In this document: positions 24,505 to 30,939 of the stretch, one piece after another
How positions within the stretch are numbered: the first letter of the stretch is position 1
Layout: the number at the start of each line of letters is the position of its first letter
Virus record (IMG/VR): IMGVR_UViG_3300023184_000361
Location: 1 to 31,861 of that record
DNA length: 31,861 nucleotides
Source: a virus
Reading direction: 5' to 3' (one strand)
Translations under genes and position numbers: made by a program
Notes under the pieces: generated by a model
Database searches by the model: none
What the model was told of the DNA's origin: nothing
Seen by the model: only the letters and a program-made list of their open reading frames with translations

Positions 24505-24837
24505 ATGGGATATTTAGAAACACTATTAACAGAAGCATCATTTGAAACATTTTTTGTACAAATAATACTTAAAATGAAGAATGATTTTAATTTTACTGAA
24601 ATATATAATCAAATCCGTGGTATAAAAGATGTTATTGTTGTTAAAGTAATAGACAATGAACAGTTACAAGCGGCTTCAAATGATTTATACAACTATTCTT
24701 TACTAGAAATGAAATATCTTTCTCAAGGAAACTCTCTAGATTCAATAAAACGAATCAAATCAGAAGCTTTAAAAATCCCAGGATTAGTAAAATTTGAAGT
24801 TAGAACAAAAACAATATTAAAAATTAGAAATTACTAA
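24505..24837 (+). CDS. Small alpha/beta structural protein, unassigned
   Basis: This 110-residue protein has a helix (LETLLTEASFETFF) followed by strand-helix-strand elements (FTEIYNQIRGIKDVIVVKVI, about 31-50; SLLEMKYLSQGNS; GLVKFEVRTKTIL), an order typical of a ferredoxin-like fold. No catalytic or binding residues stand out. It lies between the gp13- and gp14-like candidates with gaps of one and two bases. Similar short proteins occur at this place in pelagic T4-like phages as far as I recall, without assigned function. It is probably a connector or tail-completion component, by context only. Confidence 0.6.
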   Translation: MGYLETLLTEASFETFFVQIILKMKNDFNFTEIYNQIRGIKDVIVVKVIDNEQLQAASNDLYNYSLLEMKYLSQGNSLDSIKRIKSEALKIPGLVKFEVRTKTILKIRNY

Positions 24838-24839
24838 TA

Positions 24840-25337
24840 ATGGCTTTATACGGATCATCTCGTGATATTTCATTCTTCCACGTCATTAATGCTGAATTAT
24901 TACATAATATTATTGAACAAAACGTTGGATACTATCAGATATCGCTAGACGAAACTTCAACTAATGTTTATGGTGAGGCTGAGGGTGGTACTAAGATGTA
25001 TAATCCACCTGTTTTAATAGTTTGTTTAATTGACAGAGGAGATTATGACGGAACATATAGTGAAGCAGGACCTAATTTCACTAGAGATTTTAAATTTAGA
25101 TTCTTACGTAAAGATTTAGTAGCACAAAACATTATCCCTCAAATAGGAGATGTTGTGTTATGGAATAACGATTATTATGAAATAAATTTAGTAAACGAGA
25201 ACCAAGATATAGTTGGTAAAGTACCTGAATATAATTACAATGGAGCGTATATGGATGACTTTGGAACAAGCTTCTCAATTATAGTTAGTGCTCATTATGT
25301 ATCTCCTGAAAGCTTAGGATTAACTCAATCTAGATAA
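24840..25337 (+). CDS. 14: Putative neck protein (T4 gp14-like)
   Basis: This 165-residue beta-rich protein starts MALYGSSRDISFFHVINAEL and contains VLIVCLIDRGDYDGTY (about 58-73), DFKFRFLRKDLVAQNIIPQIG (21 residues in sequence; key parts FKFRFLRKDL and IPQIGDVVLWNNDYYEI at about 98-114). That last segment, an Ile-Gly-Asp turn followed by aromatic strands, is typical of neck and head-closure folds that place a protein under an early strand. It is shorter than T4 gp14 (256). It ends overlapping the gp15-like ATG (TAATG). The gp14 call depends mainly on its place between gp13- and gp15-like genes. Confidence 0.55.
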   Translation: MALYGSSRDISFFHVINAELLHNIIEQNVGYYQISLDETSTNVYGEAEGGTKMYNPPVLIVCLIDRGDYDGTYSEAGPNFTRDFKFRFLRKDLVAQNIIPQIGDVVLWNNDYYEINLVNENQDIVGKVPEYNYNGAYMDDFGTSFSIIVSAHYVSPESLGLTQSR

Positions 25338-26215
25338 TGTCTCAACAACTTCCCATATTACCTAACACTCCAGCTAGACGAGTAAACGAGCAGATTGATC
25401 CATATATTTCACCTGCTGATGTGCCTGTTTTACCTGAGGATAAAATAAATCGTGCTAATCAAATATCTGTCGATATTGAAAACGATATTACTCCTATTTC
25501 ATTTGGTTTACAAGACATAGATGAAGCGGTATTTTTTTATTTTGATGACGTTATTAAACCCGTAGTAGTACAAAACGGAAATCAAATTCCTGTACCTACG
25601 ATATATGGTTCACAAGAAAGATGGGTAGCTGTTCAAAAAGATGGGTATTACCGTGACAAAAATGGTAAAATTATGTACCCAATCATAATGATTAGACGAA
25701 CTGGATTTGAAAAAAATAGAACATTAGCAAATAAATTAGATGGTAACGGAGTAAATAATTTTGCTGTTGCACAAGGACGATACAATTCAAAAAATCAATA
25801 TACTAATTTTGATGTTTTAAACAATTACTTACCATCTGAGAAATTCTATTTAACACCCGTGCCTGACTATATTAATGTAACATATGATTGTGTTATTATT
25901 ACTAACTTTATTCAGGAAAATAATAAAATAGTAGAATCTATTGAATTTGCCTCAGACTCATATTGGGGTAATAAAGAACGTTACCAATTTAGAACATATA
26001 TTGACAGATTTGATTCAACTAATGAATATTCAATTAATGAACAACGTGTATCTAAAACAAGCTTAAGTATAACATTGTATGGATACATTATACCTGAAAC
26101 AATTAACAGAGATCTAGCAACTAATGGACAACGCCAATTTTTTTCAAAATCAGTGGTTTCTATTACTGCTGAAACTGTAAAAAATGTTAATAATACTAGA
26201 GCAGGAGAATTATAA
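25337..26215 (+). CDS. 15: Putative tail completion/sheath stabiliser (T4 gp15-like)
   Basis: This 292-residue protein has a Pro-rich N-terminus (LPILPNTPARRVNEQIDPYI) and then a conserved run in the central third: DIDEAVFFYFDDVIKPVV (about 59-76), VPTIYGSQERWVAVQKDGYY (about 84-103) and GKIMYPIIMIRRTGFEKN. I associate the order 'IKP, then VP-YG--ERW, then RD-GKI--P-I--RR' with the gp15 family, which caps the tail tube and binds the terminal sheath ring. T4 gp15 is 272 residues, close to this. The gene overlaps the gp14-like stop (TAATG) and precedes, after two small genes, the sheath and tube. Confidence 0.65.
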   Translation: MSQQLPILPNTPARRVNEQIDPYISPADVPVLPEDKINRANQISVDIENDITPISFGLQDIDEAVFFYFDDVIKPVVVQNGNQIPVPTIYGSQERWVAVQKDGYYRDKNGKIMYPIIMIRRTGFEKNRTLANKLDGNGVNNFAVAQGRYNSKNQYTNFDVLNNYLPSEKFYLTPVPDYINVTYDCVIITNFIQENNKIVESIEFASDSYWGNKERYQFRTYIDRFDSTNEYSINEQRVSKTSLSITLYGYIIPETINRDLATNGQRQFFSKSVVSITAETVKNVNNTRAGEL

Positions 26216-26235
26216 AATATTTGGATATCTAAAAT

Positions 26236-26243
26236 ATATTTAT
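26236..26243 (+). promoter_or_regulatory. ATATTTAT box upstream of the zinc-ribbon gene
   Basis: Exact box copy ending 12 bases before the preferred ATG at 26256. With so short a distance, the leader would be only a few bases if this is the promoter. Inferred. Confidence 0.4.
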
Positions 26244-26255
26244 TATAATAGCGTT

Positions 26256-26498
26256 ATGTTTAAAAAATTTAAAACAATAGCTTCTGCTTGGATAGAAGCA
26301 GAAAACCCATCACCGGAAAGTAAAGCCTTAGCTGAGCGTAGAGCAGCTGTATGTAATGGATGTGAATTTCGTAAAAAAAATACAACATTAATTGACTTCT
26401 ATTACTGTGGATTATGTGGGTGTCCATTAAGCAAAAAAATATTTTCCCCTGTAGATTTAGAAACAAACCCATGCCCTGAAAATAAATGGGATAAATAA
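26256..26498 (+). CDS. Small zinc-ribbon protein
   Basis: The start at 26256 is preferred over an in-frame ATG at 26184, which lies inside the gp15-like gene and adds 24 unlikely residues. The 80-residue product has a basic helical start (MFKKFKTIASAWIEAENPSP), then Cys33-x2-Cys36 (CNGC) and Cys51-x2-Cys54 with Cys56 (CGLCGCP) and Cys73. Two CxxC knuckles 15 residues apart make a zinc-binding ribbon very likely. Such proteins are frequent in environmental myoviruses among late genes, but their role is unknown; RNA, DNA or protein binding are all possible. The next gene begins 18 bases after its stop. Confidence 0.7.
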   Translation: MFKKFKTIASAWIEAENPSPESKALAERRAAVCNGCEFRKKNTTLIDFYYCGLCGCPLSKKIFSPVDLETNPCPENKWDK

Positions 26499-26516
26499 TA
26501 ATTAAAAACCAACGTT

Positions 26517-26810
26517 ATGTTAAAAGGAAACGCAGAAGAACAAACACAATTAACAGATCAATTAACTGTAGAAGAATTAGCTGAATTTAAAAGTGTTCAT
26601 GAAAATTATCAAAAAGCACTATTTGATTTAGGAATAGTAGTTATTACTATTGAAGAAACTAAGAAAAAATTAGATGAATTAAACGGAAATAAAATAGATT
26701 TAATTGACTATATTAATGAAACTAATGAAAAACGTTTAGCTTTAACCGCTAAATTAGGTGACAAATATGGAGACAAGCAAGTTGATTTAGAAACAGGCAA
26801 ACTTAAATAA
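26517..26810 (+). CDS. Small coiled-coil protein upstream of the tail sheath
   Basis: This 97-residue protein is rich in Leu, Glu, Lys and Asp. Two helices are apparent, ELAEFKSVHENYQKALFDLG (about 21-40) and IEETKKKLDELNGNKIDLI (about 45-63), followed by INETNEKRLALTAKLGDKYG. The heptad-like spacing suggests a coiled-coil hairpin. The end (VDLETGKLK) is polar. It sits between the zinc-ribbon gene and the sheath gene, separated from the latter by an 80-base gap with an ATATTTAT box. Possibly an assembly helper; no family recognised. Confidence 0.65.
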   Translation: MLKGNAEEQTQLTDQLTVEELAEFKSVHENYQKALFDLGIVVITIEETKKKLDELNGNKIDLIDYINETNEKRLALTAKLGDKYGDKQVDLETGKLK

Positions 26811-26839
26811 TTTTATTTTAGGTTTGTAAGGGTTTTAGA

Positions 26840-26847
26840 ATATTTAT
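26840..26847 (+). promoter_or_regulatory. ATATTTAT box upstream of the tail sheath gene
   Basis: Exact box copy in the 80-base gap 26811-26890, ending 43 bases before the sheath ATG. No convincing terminator was found in this gap. Inferred promoter for a highly expressed gene. Confidence 0.5.
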
Positions 26848-26890
26848 CATTAGAATAACACCTAATACAATTTAAAATAACAACATAAAA

Positions 26891-29029
26891 ATGGCAGAAG
26901 CAATTATCTCTCCTGGTGTATATACCAATGAAAACGACCAGAGCGCAGTAACACAAGGCCCTATTGAAGCTGGTGCAGCTATCATTGGACCAACTGTTAA
27001 TGGTATTCCTTATGTTCCAACATTAGTCACTTCATATAGTGAATATATTGCAAAATTTGGAACTACTTTTAACAATGGAGCAAGTGGCTCTATGGAATAT
27101 TTTACCTCATTAGCAGCTAAAAACTATTTCGATAATGGAGGTACAACTCTATTAGTAACTAGAATCACAAACCAAGGAACAGGTTCAGCATTAGAACAAT
27201 TTTCTTCTGCAAGTATTCCGATTGTAGGATTTGATGCAACTTCTTCTATGAGTGTAGCTGGCCTACATAAAGATGATGGTGGTGCTGGAACAGTATTTTT
27301 CCTATTATCAGGTTCTGCTAATGGGGTTACTACTGGATCTTTTGGTAAATTCATAATGACAGGTAGTACTACTCAAATAGATGCTGCTCCTATTTACTAT
27401 GTTACAACAGGTTCAACAGCTACAGCTACAGCCGATAATATTACAGCTAAAATCAATTCATTACAATCTACGTTTAGAACGGTGGCAACATCATCTGCAA
27501 CTAATTTAGCTGTAACTGCTAGTGTAAATTATAATGAAACTTTAGGTAACTCATTCCGTATAGTATCATCAAGTATTACTAATGTCTTTGCTGGTGGTTT
27601 AACAGGTGCAGAATGTTTTGAAATCGAAACATTAGCTTGGGGCGCTCAAATGAACAACTCCGGATCTGTATTAGCTTCAGGTGCTTTAGTAAGTGGTAGT
27701 GCTACTAATGTACGTTGGCAAGTTCAAAACGTAAATACTACACAAGGTACATTTACATTAGTTGTAAGAAGCGGTAATGATACAGATGCTCAACCAAATG
27801 TTCTTGAAACATGGACTAACTTATGTATGGATGTTAACCAACCAAACTATATAGCTAGAGTAATCGGTAACACAAAACCAGTTTATACTTACTCAACAGC
27901 AGATGGTCAAGGATATATTGATTATAATGGTGATTTTCCAAATGCTTCAAGATATATTAGAATAGCTAATGTACCTAAAGCACAATTTGGTACATTTGAT
28001 AACAATGGTCTTTACCAATCAGCATTATTCAGTGGAAGTTTACCAGAAAATGGAGATGGAGGTTTAGCAGGTGCTTTTAATGGTGGTCAAATAGATACTT
28101 CATTACCAAGATTTATGTACGAAAACATAATTTCAGGTGTAACAAATGCTCAAGGATTTACAACAGCAGATTACTTCCCAGCAATCAACTTATTAAACAA
28201 TTCAGACGAATATATATTTAATATATTATTAACTCCTGGTTTATTTTTAGCAGGTGGTAATTCAAATATTAATATTGGTGCTAACGGTGCTGATCCAATC
28301 GCATTGTGTGAAGGAAGAGCAGATGCTCTATCAGTAGTTGATCCTGTTCCTTATGGAGGTACAGTTACAAGTGCTAAAACAGCAGCAAATGCTTCAAATT
28401 CTAGCTACGCAGCAACATACTGGCCATGGTGTCAAGTATTTAGCTCAGCAATGGGTAGATTAGTATGGGTTCCCGCTTCAGTATTAATGGGTGGTGTATT
28501 TGCCTTTACAGATCAAGTATCAGCTCCATGGTTCGCTCCAGCAGGTATTACTAGAGGTGGTATTCCAAACGTAGTAAAAGTTGAAAGAAGATTATCATTA
28601 AGCGATAGAAACAACTTATATTTAGATAATGTAAACCCATTATCTACATTCCCTGGAAACGGTGTTGTGGTATTTGGTCAGAAAACATTACAACAAAAAG
28701 CAACAGCTTTAGATAGAGTAAATGTTAGAAGATTATTAATTGCGTTGAAAGGATATATTAGTGGAATATCTCGTTCATTAGTATTTGAACAAAACACAGC
28801 AGTTACAAGAAATAAATTCTTAAACCAAGTAAACCCATACTTAGACTCAGTAGTACAAAGACAAGGTTTATATGCGTTTAAAGTAATAATGGATGAATCA
28901 AATAACACACCAAGTGTTGTAGATAGAAACCAATTAGTAGGTCAAATTTACATCCAACCAACTAAAACTGCTGAATTCGTAATATTAGATTTCACAATTT
29001 TACCAACTGGTGTATCATTTCCATCTTAA
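26891..29029 (+). CDS. 18: Tail sheath protein (T4 gp18-like)
   Basis: This 712-residue protein is the contractile sheath subunit. The N-terminus ISPGVYTNENDQSAVTQGP matches the SPGVY start common to contractile sheaths. The C-terminal region carries the conserved sheath domain: RRLLIALKGYISGISRSLVF (about 614-633), EQNTAVTRNKFLNQVNPYLD and VGQIYIQPTKTAEFVILDF near the end. The central about 150-350 is Ser/Thr/Gly-rich and probably an exposed insertion. Length is close to T4 gp18 (659). The gp19-type tube gene follows after 39 bases, the usual order. It would polymerise around the tube and shorten on host contact. An ATATTTAT box lies both before and after it. Confidence 0.95.
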   Translation: MAEAIISPGVYTNENDQSAVTQGPIEAGAAIIGPTVNGIPYVPTLVTSYSEYIAKFGTTFNNGASGSMEYFTSLAAKNYFDNGGTTLLVTRITNQGTGSALEQFSSASIPIVGFDATSSMSVAGLHKDDGGAGTVFFLLSGSANGVTTGSFGKFIMTGSTTQIDAAPIYYVTTGSTATATADNITAKINSLQSTFRTVATSSATNLAVTASVNYNETLGNSFRIVSSSITNVFAGGLTGAECFEIETLAWGAQMNNSGSVLASGALVSGSATNVRWQVQNVNTTQGTFTLVVRSGNDTDAQPNVLETWTNLCMDVNQPNYIARVIGNTKPVYTYSTADGQGYIDYNGDFPNASRYIRIANVPKAQFGTFDNNGLYQSALFSGSLPENGDGGLAGAFNGGQIDTSLPRFMYENIISGVTNAQGFTTADYFPAINLLNNSDEYIFNILLTPGLFLAGGNSNINIGANGADPIALCEGRADALSVVDPVPYGGTVTSAKTAANASNSSYAATYWPWCQVFSSAMGRLVWVPASVLMGGVFAFTDQVSAPWFAPAGITRGGIPNVVKVERRLSLSDRNNLYLDNVNPLSTFPGNGVVVFGQKTLQQKATALDRVNVRRLLIALKGYISGISRSLVFEQNTAVTRNKFLNQVNPYLDSVVQRQGLYAFKVIMDESNNTPSVVDRNQLVGQIYIQPTKTAEFVILDFTILPTGVSFPS

Positions 29030-29032
29030 GTA

Positions 29033-29040
29033 ATATTTAT
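29033..29040 (+). promoter_or_regulatory. ATATTTAT box upstream of the tail tube gene
   Basis: Exact box copy only 4 bases after the sheath stop and 28 bases before the tube ATG. A separate start would allow high tube expression. Inferred. Confidence 0.45.
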
Positions 29041-29068
29041 AATAAACAATTAATAAATACAACATAAC

Positions 29069-29560
29069 ATGCCTATATTAAACGCAAACGAAATTATGTT
29101 TACCCAATATGAACCTAAAGTACCAAATAGGTTTATAATGTATGTAAACGGTATTCCATCATATATCATTAAAGGTGTTAGTGCCGTAAATTTCGATGAT
29201 GGAGAAATTATTCTAGATCACATTAACACCTATAGAAAAATTCGTAGCGGAAAAAGGCTATGGGGTGATATGACATTTACATTATTTGACCCAATTGCTC
29301 CATCAGGTGCACAAGTAGTAATGGAATGGGCTCGTTTAGCATATGAATCAATTACTGGTAGAGCAGGTTACTCGGATTTTTATAAAAAAGACATTACATT
29401 TAATGTTTTAGGTCCAGTTGGTGACGTAGTATCAGAATGGGTTGTTAAAGGTGCTTTTATCAAAACTGCAAACTTTGACGATTACGATTGGTCAACATAC
29501 ACAGAAGCAGTTAATCTTACTATGACTATTGGTATGGATTACTGTATATTAAACTACTAA
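29069..29560 (+). CDS. 19: Tail tube protein (T4 gp19-like)
   Basis: This 163-residue protein equals T4 gp19 in length (163). It builds the inner tube through which DNA passes. Family features visible are KVPNRFIMYVNGIPSYIIKG (about 17-36), the SAVNFDDGEIILDHIN strand region with the typical conserved acid-polar loop (about 38-53), RSGKRLWGDMTFTLFDPIAP (about 59-78) and a C-terminal strand pair ending DYDWSTYTEAVNLTMTIGMD. The Trp-Gly-Asp-Met-Thr-Phe strand is typical of gp19-type tubes. It follows the sheath gene and is followed after one base by an 81-residue gene. Confidence 0.92.
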   Translation: MPILNANEIMFTQYEPKVPNRFIMYVNGIPSYIIKGVSAVNFDDGEIILDHINTYRKIRSGKRLWGDMTFTLFDPIAPSGAQVVMEWARLAYESITGRAGYSDFYKKDITFNVLGPVGDVVSEWVVKGAFIKTANFDDYDWSTYTEAVNLTMTIGMDYCILNY

Positions 29561-29561
29561 T

Positions 29562-29807
29562 ATGAATAAAAAAGATCTTCAACAATTAATTCAAGAATGC
29601 ATTTCTGAAATCATCGACAGAGATGTAGATCAACACAGAAATAGTGTTGATAATATGTTAAAAGGATTCTCATATATGTTAGATGAATTAGATATATTAA
29701 ATGATTATAATAAGTTGACAGATCGAGAGCAAGCAGATTTCCTCTCAGGAATGAAAGGATATATTGATCGCTATTTTTCAGATAGATCAGATGCTCCTAG
29801 ACACTAA
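29562..29807 (+). CDS. 81-residue helical protein, unassigned
   Basis: The product starts with a helix, MNKKDLQQLIQECISEIIDR, then a His/Asp/Asn-rich turn and further helices (SVDNMLKGFSYMLDELDIL, TDREQADFLSGMKGYIDRYF). It is acidic and has no Cys or signal peptide. It follows the tube gene by one base and is closed by the perfect terminator at 29823, so it ends the sheath-tube unit. A small chaperone or regulator for tail assembly is possible, but nothing specific supports it. Confidence 0.65.
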   Translation: MNKKDLQQLIQECISEIIDRDVDQHRNSVDNMLKGFSYMLDELDILNDYNKLTDREQADFLSGMKGYIDRYFSDRSDAPRH

Positions 29808-29822
29808 ACATAAGTAAATAAA

Positions 29823-29852
29823 AAACCCGATAGAAATATCGGGTTTCTTTTT
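29823..29852 (+). terminator. Rho-independent terminator after the tube unit
   Basis: AAACCCGATA at 29823-29832 pairs perfectly with TATCGGGTTT at 29837-29846 around a GAAA tetraloop (10 bp), followed by TTTCTTTTTT-like tract. It lies 15 bases after the 81-residue gene. An ATATTTAT box follows about 20 bases later. Confidence 0.93.
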
Positions 29853-29871
29853 CAAAAAACATAGTTTCGTT

Positions 29872-29879
29872 ATATTTAT
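29872..29879 (+). promoter_or_regulatory. ATATTTAT box upstream of the gp26-like gene
   Basis: Exact box copy after the terminator and 23 bases before the ATG at 29903. Third clear terminator-then-box arrangement in the window. Inferred promoter of the tail-assembly unit. Confidence 0.5.
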
Positions 29880-29902
29880 ATATATAAAATTAAAATAAGT
29901 TT

Positions 29903-30664
29903 ATGGCAGATTTAAAAATTCCAACAGAAATCGTTACATTACCATCAAAAGGTCTTGTTTATCCCGAAACCTCATTACTAGCTAAGGGAGAAATTGAAAT
30001 GCGTTATATGAGCGCAAGAGATGAAGATATTTTAACCAATATCAACTTCATTAAGCAAGGAACAGCTATTGATAAATTGTTAAAATCACTTATTGTATCC
30101 CCTATCGATATTGATGATATGGTTACAGGTGATAAGAATGCAGTTTTATTTGCTGCTCGTATTTTAGGATACGGAAAAGATTACACATTCAAATTTAGAA
30201 ATGAATTAACAGGCGCTGATGATGAATATACTGTAGATTTAACTACATTAGATGACAAACCGCTAGATGAAAATTTATTTGAAAAAGGTAAGAATGAATT
30301 TATATTTACTTTACCTAAATCTGGTAATGTAGTAACTTTTAAGTTATTAACTGGTCAAGATGAAAAATCAATAGACGCGGAAATTAAAGGACTTCAAAAA
30401 ATTGACGCAAACGGGTCATTTGATAATACTACGCGTTTAAAACACATGATAATCGCAATTAACGGTAAAACTGATCGCGTGTCAATAATAGACTTTGTAG
30501 ATAATTACCTACTAGTACCAGATTCAAGAGCATTTAAAAAGTACTATGCTGAAATATCTCCGGACATTGAAACTACAATAACTTTAAATAAAGATGGATA
30601 CGTTCAGGAGGGCGTAACTATCCCAATAGGGATTAGCTTTTTTTGGCCTGACGCCCAAATATAG
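29903..30664 (+). CDS. 26: Baseplate hub / tail-assembly protein (T4 gp26-like)
   Basis: This 253-residue protein has IVTLPSKGLVYPETSLLAKG (about 10-29) followed by EIEMRYMSARDEDILTNINF (about 31-50). That is the signature of the T4 gp26-type baseplate family: LPSKG-xx-Y near the start and a MxAxxED-ILT helix. DKLLKSLIVSPIDID and a conserved middle with AARILGYGKDYTFKF follow. T4 gp26 is 208 residues. The end, IPIGISFFWPDAQI, is encoded across a run of seven T (30638-30644). The following ORF in the +1 frame starts inside this gene without a start codon of its own, so part of the ribosomes may shift there and make a roughly 333-residue extended form. The gene lies before a tape-measure candidate, the place of tail-assembly chaperones in many phages. 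Confidence 0.85.
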   Translation: MADLKIPTEIVTLPSKGLVYPETSLLAKGEIEMRYMSARDEDILTNINFIKQGTAIDKLLKSLIVSPIDIDDMVTGDKNAVLFAARILGYGKDYTFKFRNELTGADDEYTVDLTTLDDKPLDENLFEKGKNEFIFTLPKSGNVVTFKLLTGQDEKSIDAEIKGLQKIDANGSFDNTTRLKHMIIAINGKTDRVSIIDFVDNYLLVPDSRAFKKYYAEISPDIETTITLNKDGYVQEGVTIPIGISFFWPDAQI

Positions 30665-30905
30665 AGAATATTTATTTTCTAAAATACATGAAATTTGTTT
30701 TTATGGGCAAGGAGGATATGATTGGGAAACTATTTATAATATGCCTATTTCACATCGTGACTTTATTTATAATAAAATAAGGGAACATTATGAAAAACAA
30801 AACACGGAAGCTGAAAAACAGCAAAAATCAATGAAATCTAGAACGGCAACAACTGCTAAACCTCCAATAAATCCGACATATACATCGAAAGCGTCTAAAA
30901 AATAG
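30630..30905 (+). CDS. +1-frame ORF overlapping gp26-like gene, probably expressed by frameshift
   Basis: Frame open from 30630 (after TAG at 30627-30629) to TAG at 30903-30905. The first ATG is at 30741, only 54 codons before the end, yet the sequence upstream of it looks coding and well structured: PKYREYLFSKIHEICFYGQG, GYDWETIYNMPISHRDFIYN, then a Lys/Gln/Thr-rich tail. No ATG, GTG or TTG in good context lies before 30741. The frame is +1 (or -2) relative to the gp26-like gene, and the shared window 30630-30664 contains the TTTTTTT run. A shift there would fuse 247 residues of the first frame to 86 of the second. The alternative is a single-base assembly error: six T would give one continuous 333-codon gene. 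The tail resembles proteins following gp26-type genes in relatives as far as I recall, but no family is certain. Confidence 0.7.
   Translation, partial: GLAFFGLTPKYREYLFSKIHEICFYGQGGYDWETIYNMPISHRDFIYNKIREHYEKQNTEAEKQQKSMKSRTATTAKPPINPTYTSKASKK
30638..30644 (+). other. Seven-T slippery sequence, candidate programmed frameshift site
   Basis: TTT TTT TGG in the gp26-like frame encodes Phe-Phe-Trp. Moving one base forward gives TTT TTT GGC CTG ACG and enters the downstream frame. It is the only homopolymer within the 35-base window where both frames are open. No clear stimulatory hairpin was identified by eye immediately downstream. Confidence 0.6.
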
Positions 30906-30914
30906 GGCGCTTTC
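30887..30914 (+). other. Weak hairpin at the end of the frameshift ORF
   Basis: GAAAGCG at 30887-30893 can pair with CGCTTTC at 30908-30914 (7 bp) across a 14-base loop that includes the stop codon. It is directly followed by an ATATTTAT box. No T run follows, so it is at best a partial terminator or a processing signal. Confidence 0.35.
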
Positions 30915-30922
30915 ATATTTAT
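30915..30922 (+). promoter_or_regulatory. ATATTTAT box upstream of the tape-measure candidate
   Basis: Exact box copy in the 34-base gap before the next gene, ending 17 bases before the ATG at 30940. Another exact copy at 30668-30675 lies inside the frameshift ORF and may be chance. Inferred. Confidence 0.45.
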
Positions 30923-30939
30923 CTATATAATATACTTTT

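Noticed and set aside
26184-26255. Upstream ATG for the zinc-ribbon gene
   Set aside because: It lies within the gp15-like gene and adds a 24-residue segment that matches the gap sequence, including the ATATTTAT box, rather than protein.
26817-26864. Possible long-range hairpin TTAGGT/ACCTAA before the sheath gene
   Set aside because: Six AT-rich base pairs across a loop of more than 30 bases are not convincing.
30711-30780. Good Shine-Dalgarno-like AAGGAGG before an ATG at 30718 giving a 20-residue hydrophobic peptide
   Set aside because: The motif is explained by Gly-Gly codons of the +1-frame ORF, other genes here do not use Shine-Dalgarno, and the peptide lies inside a better-supported frame.
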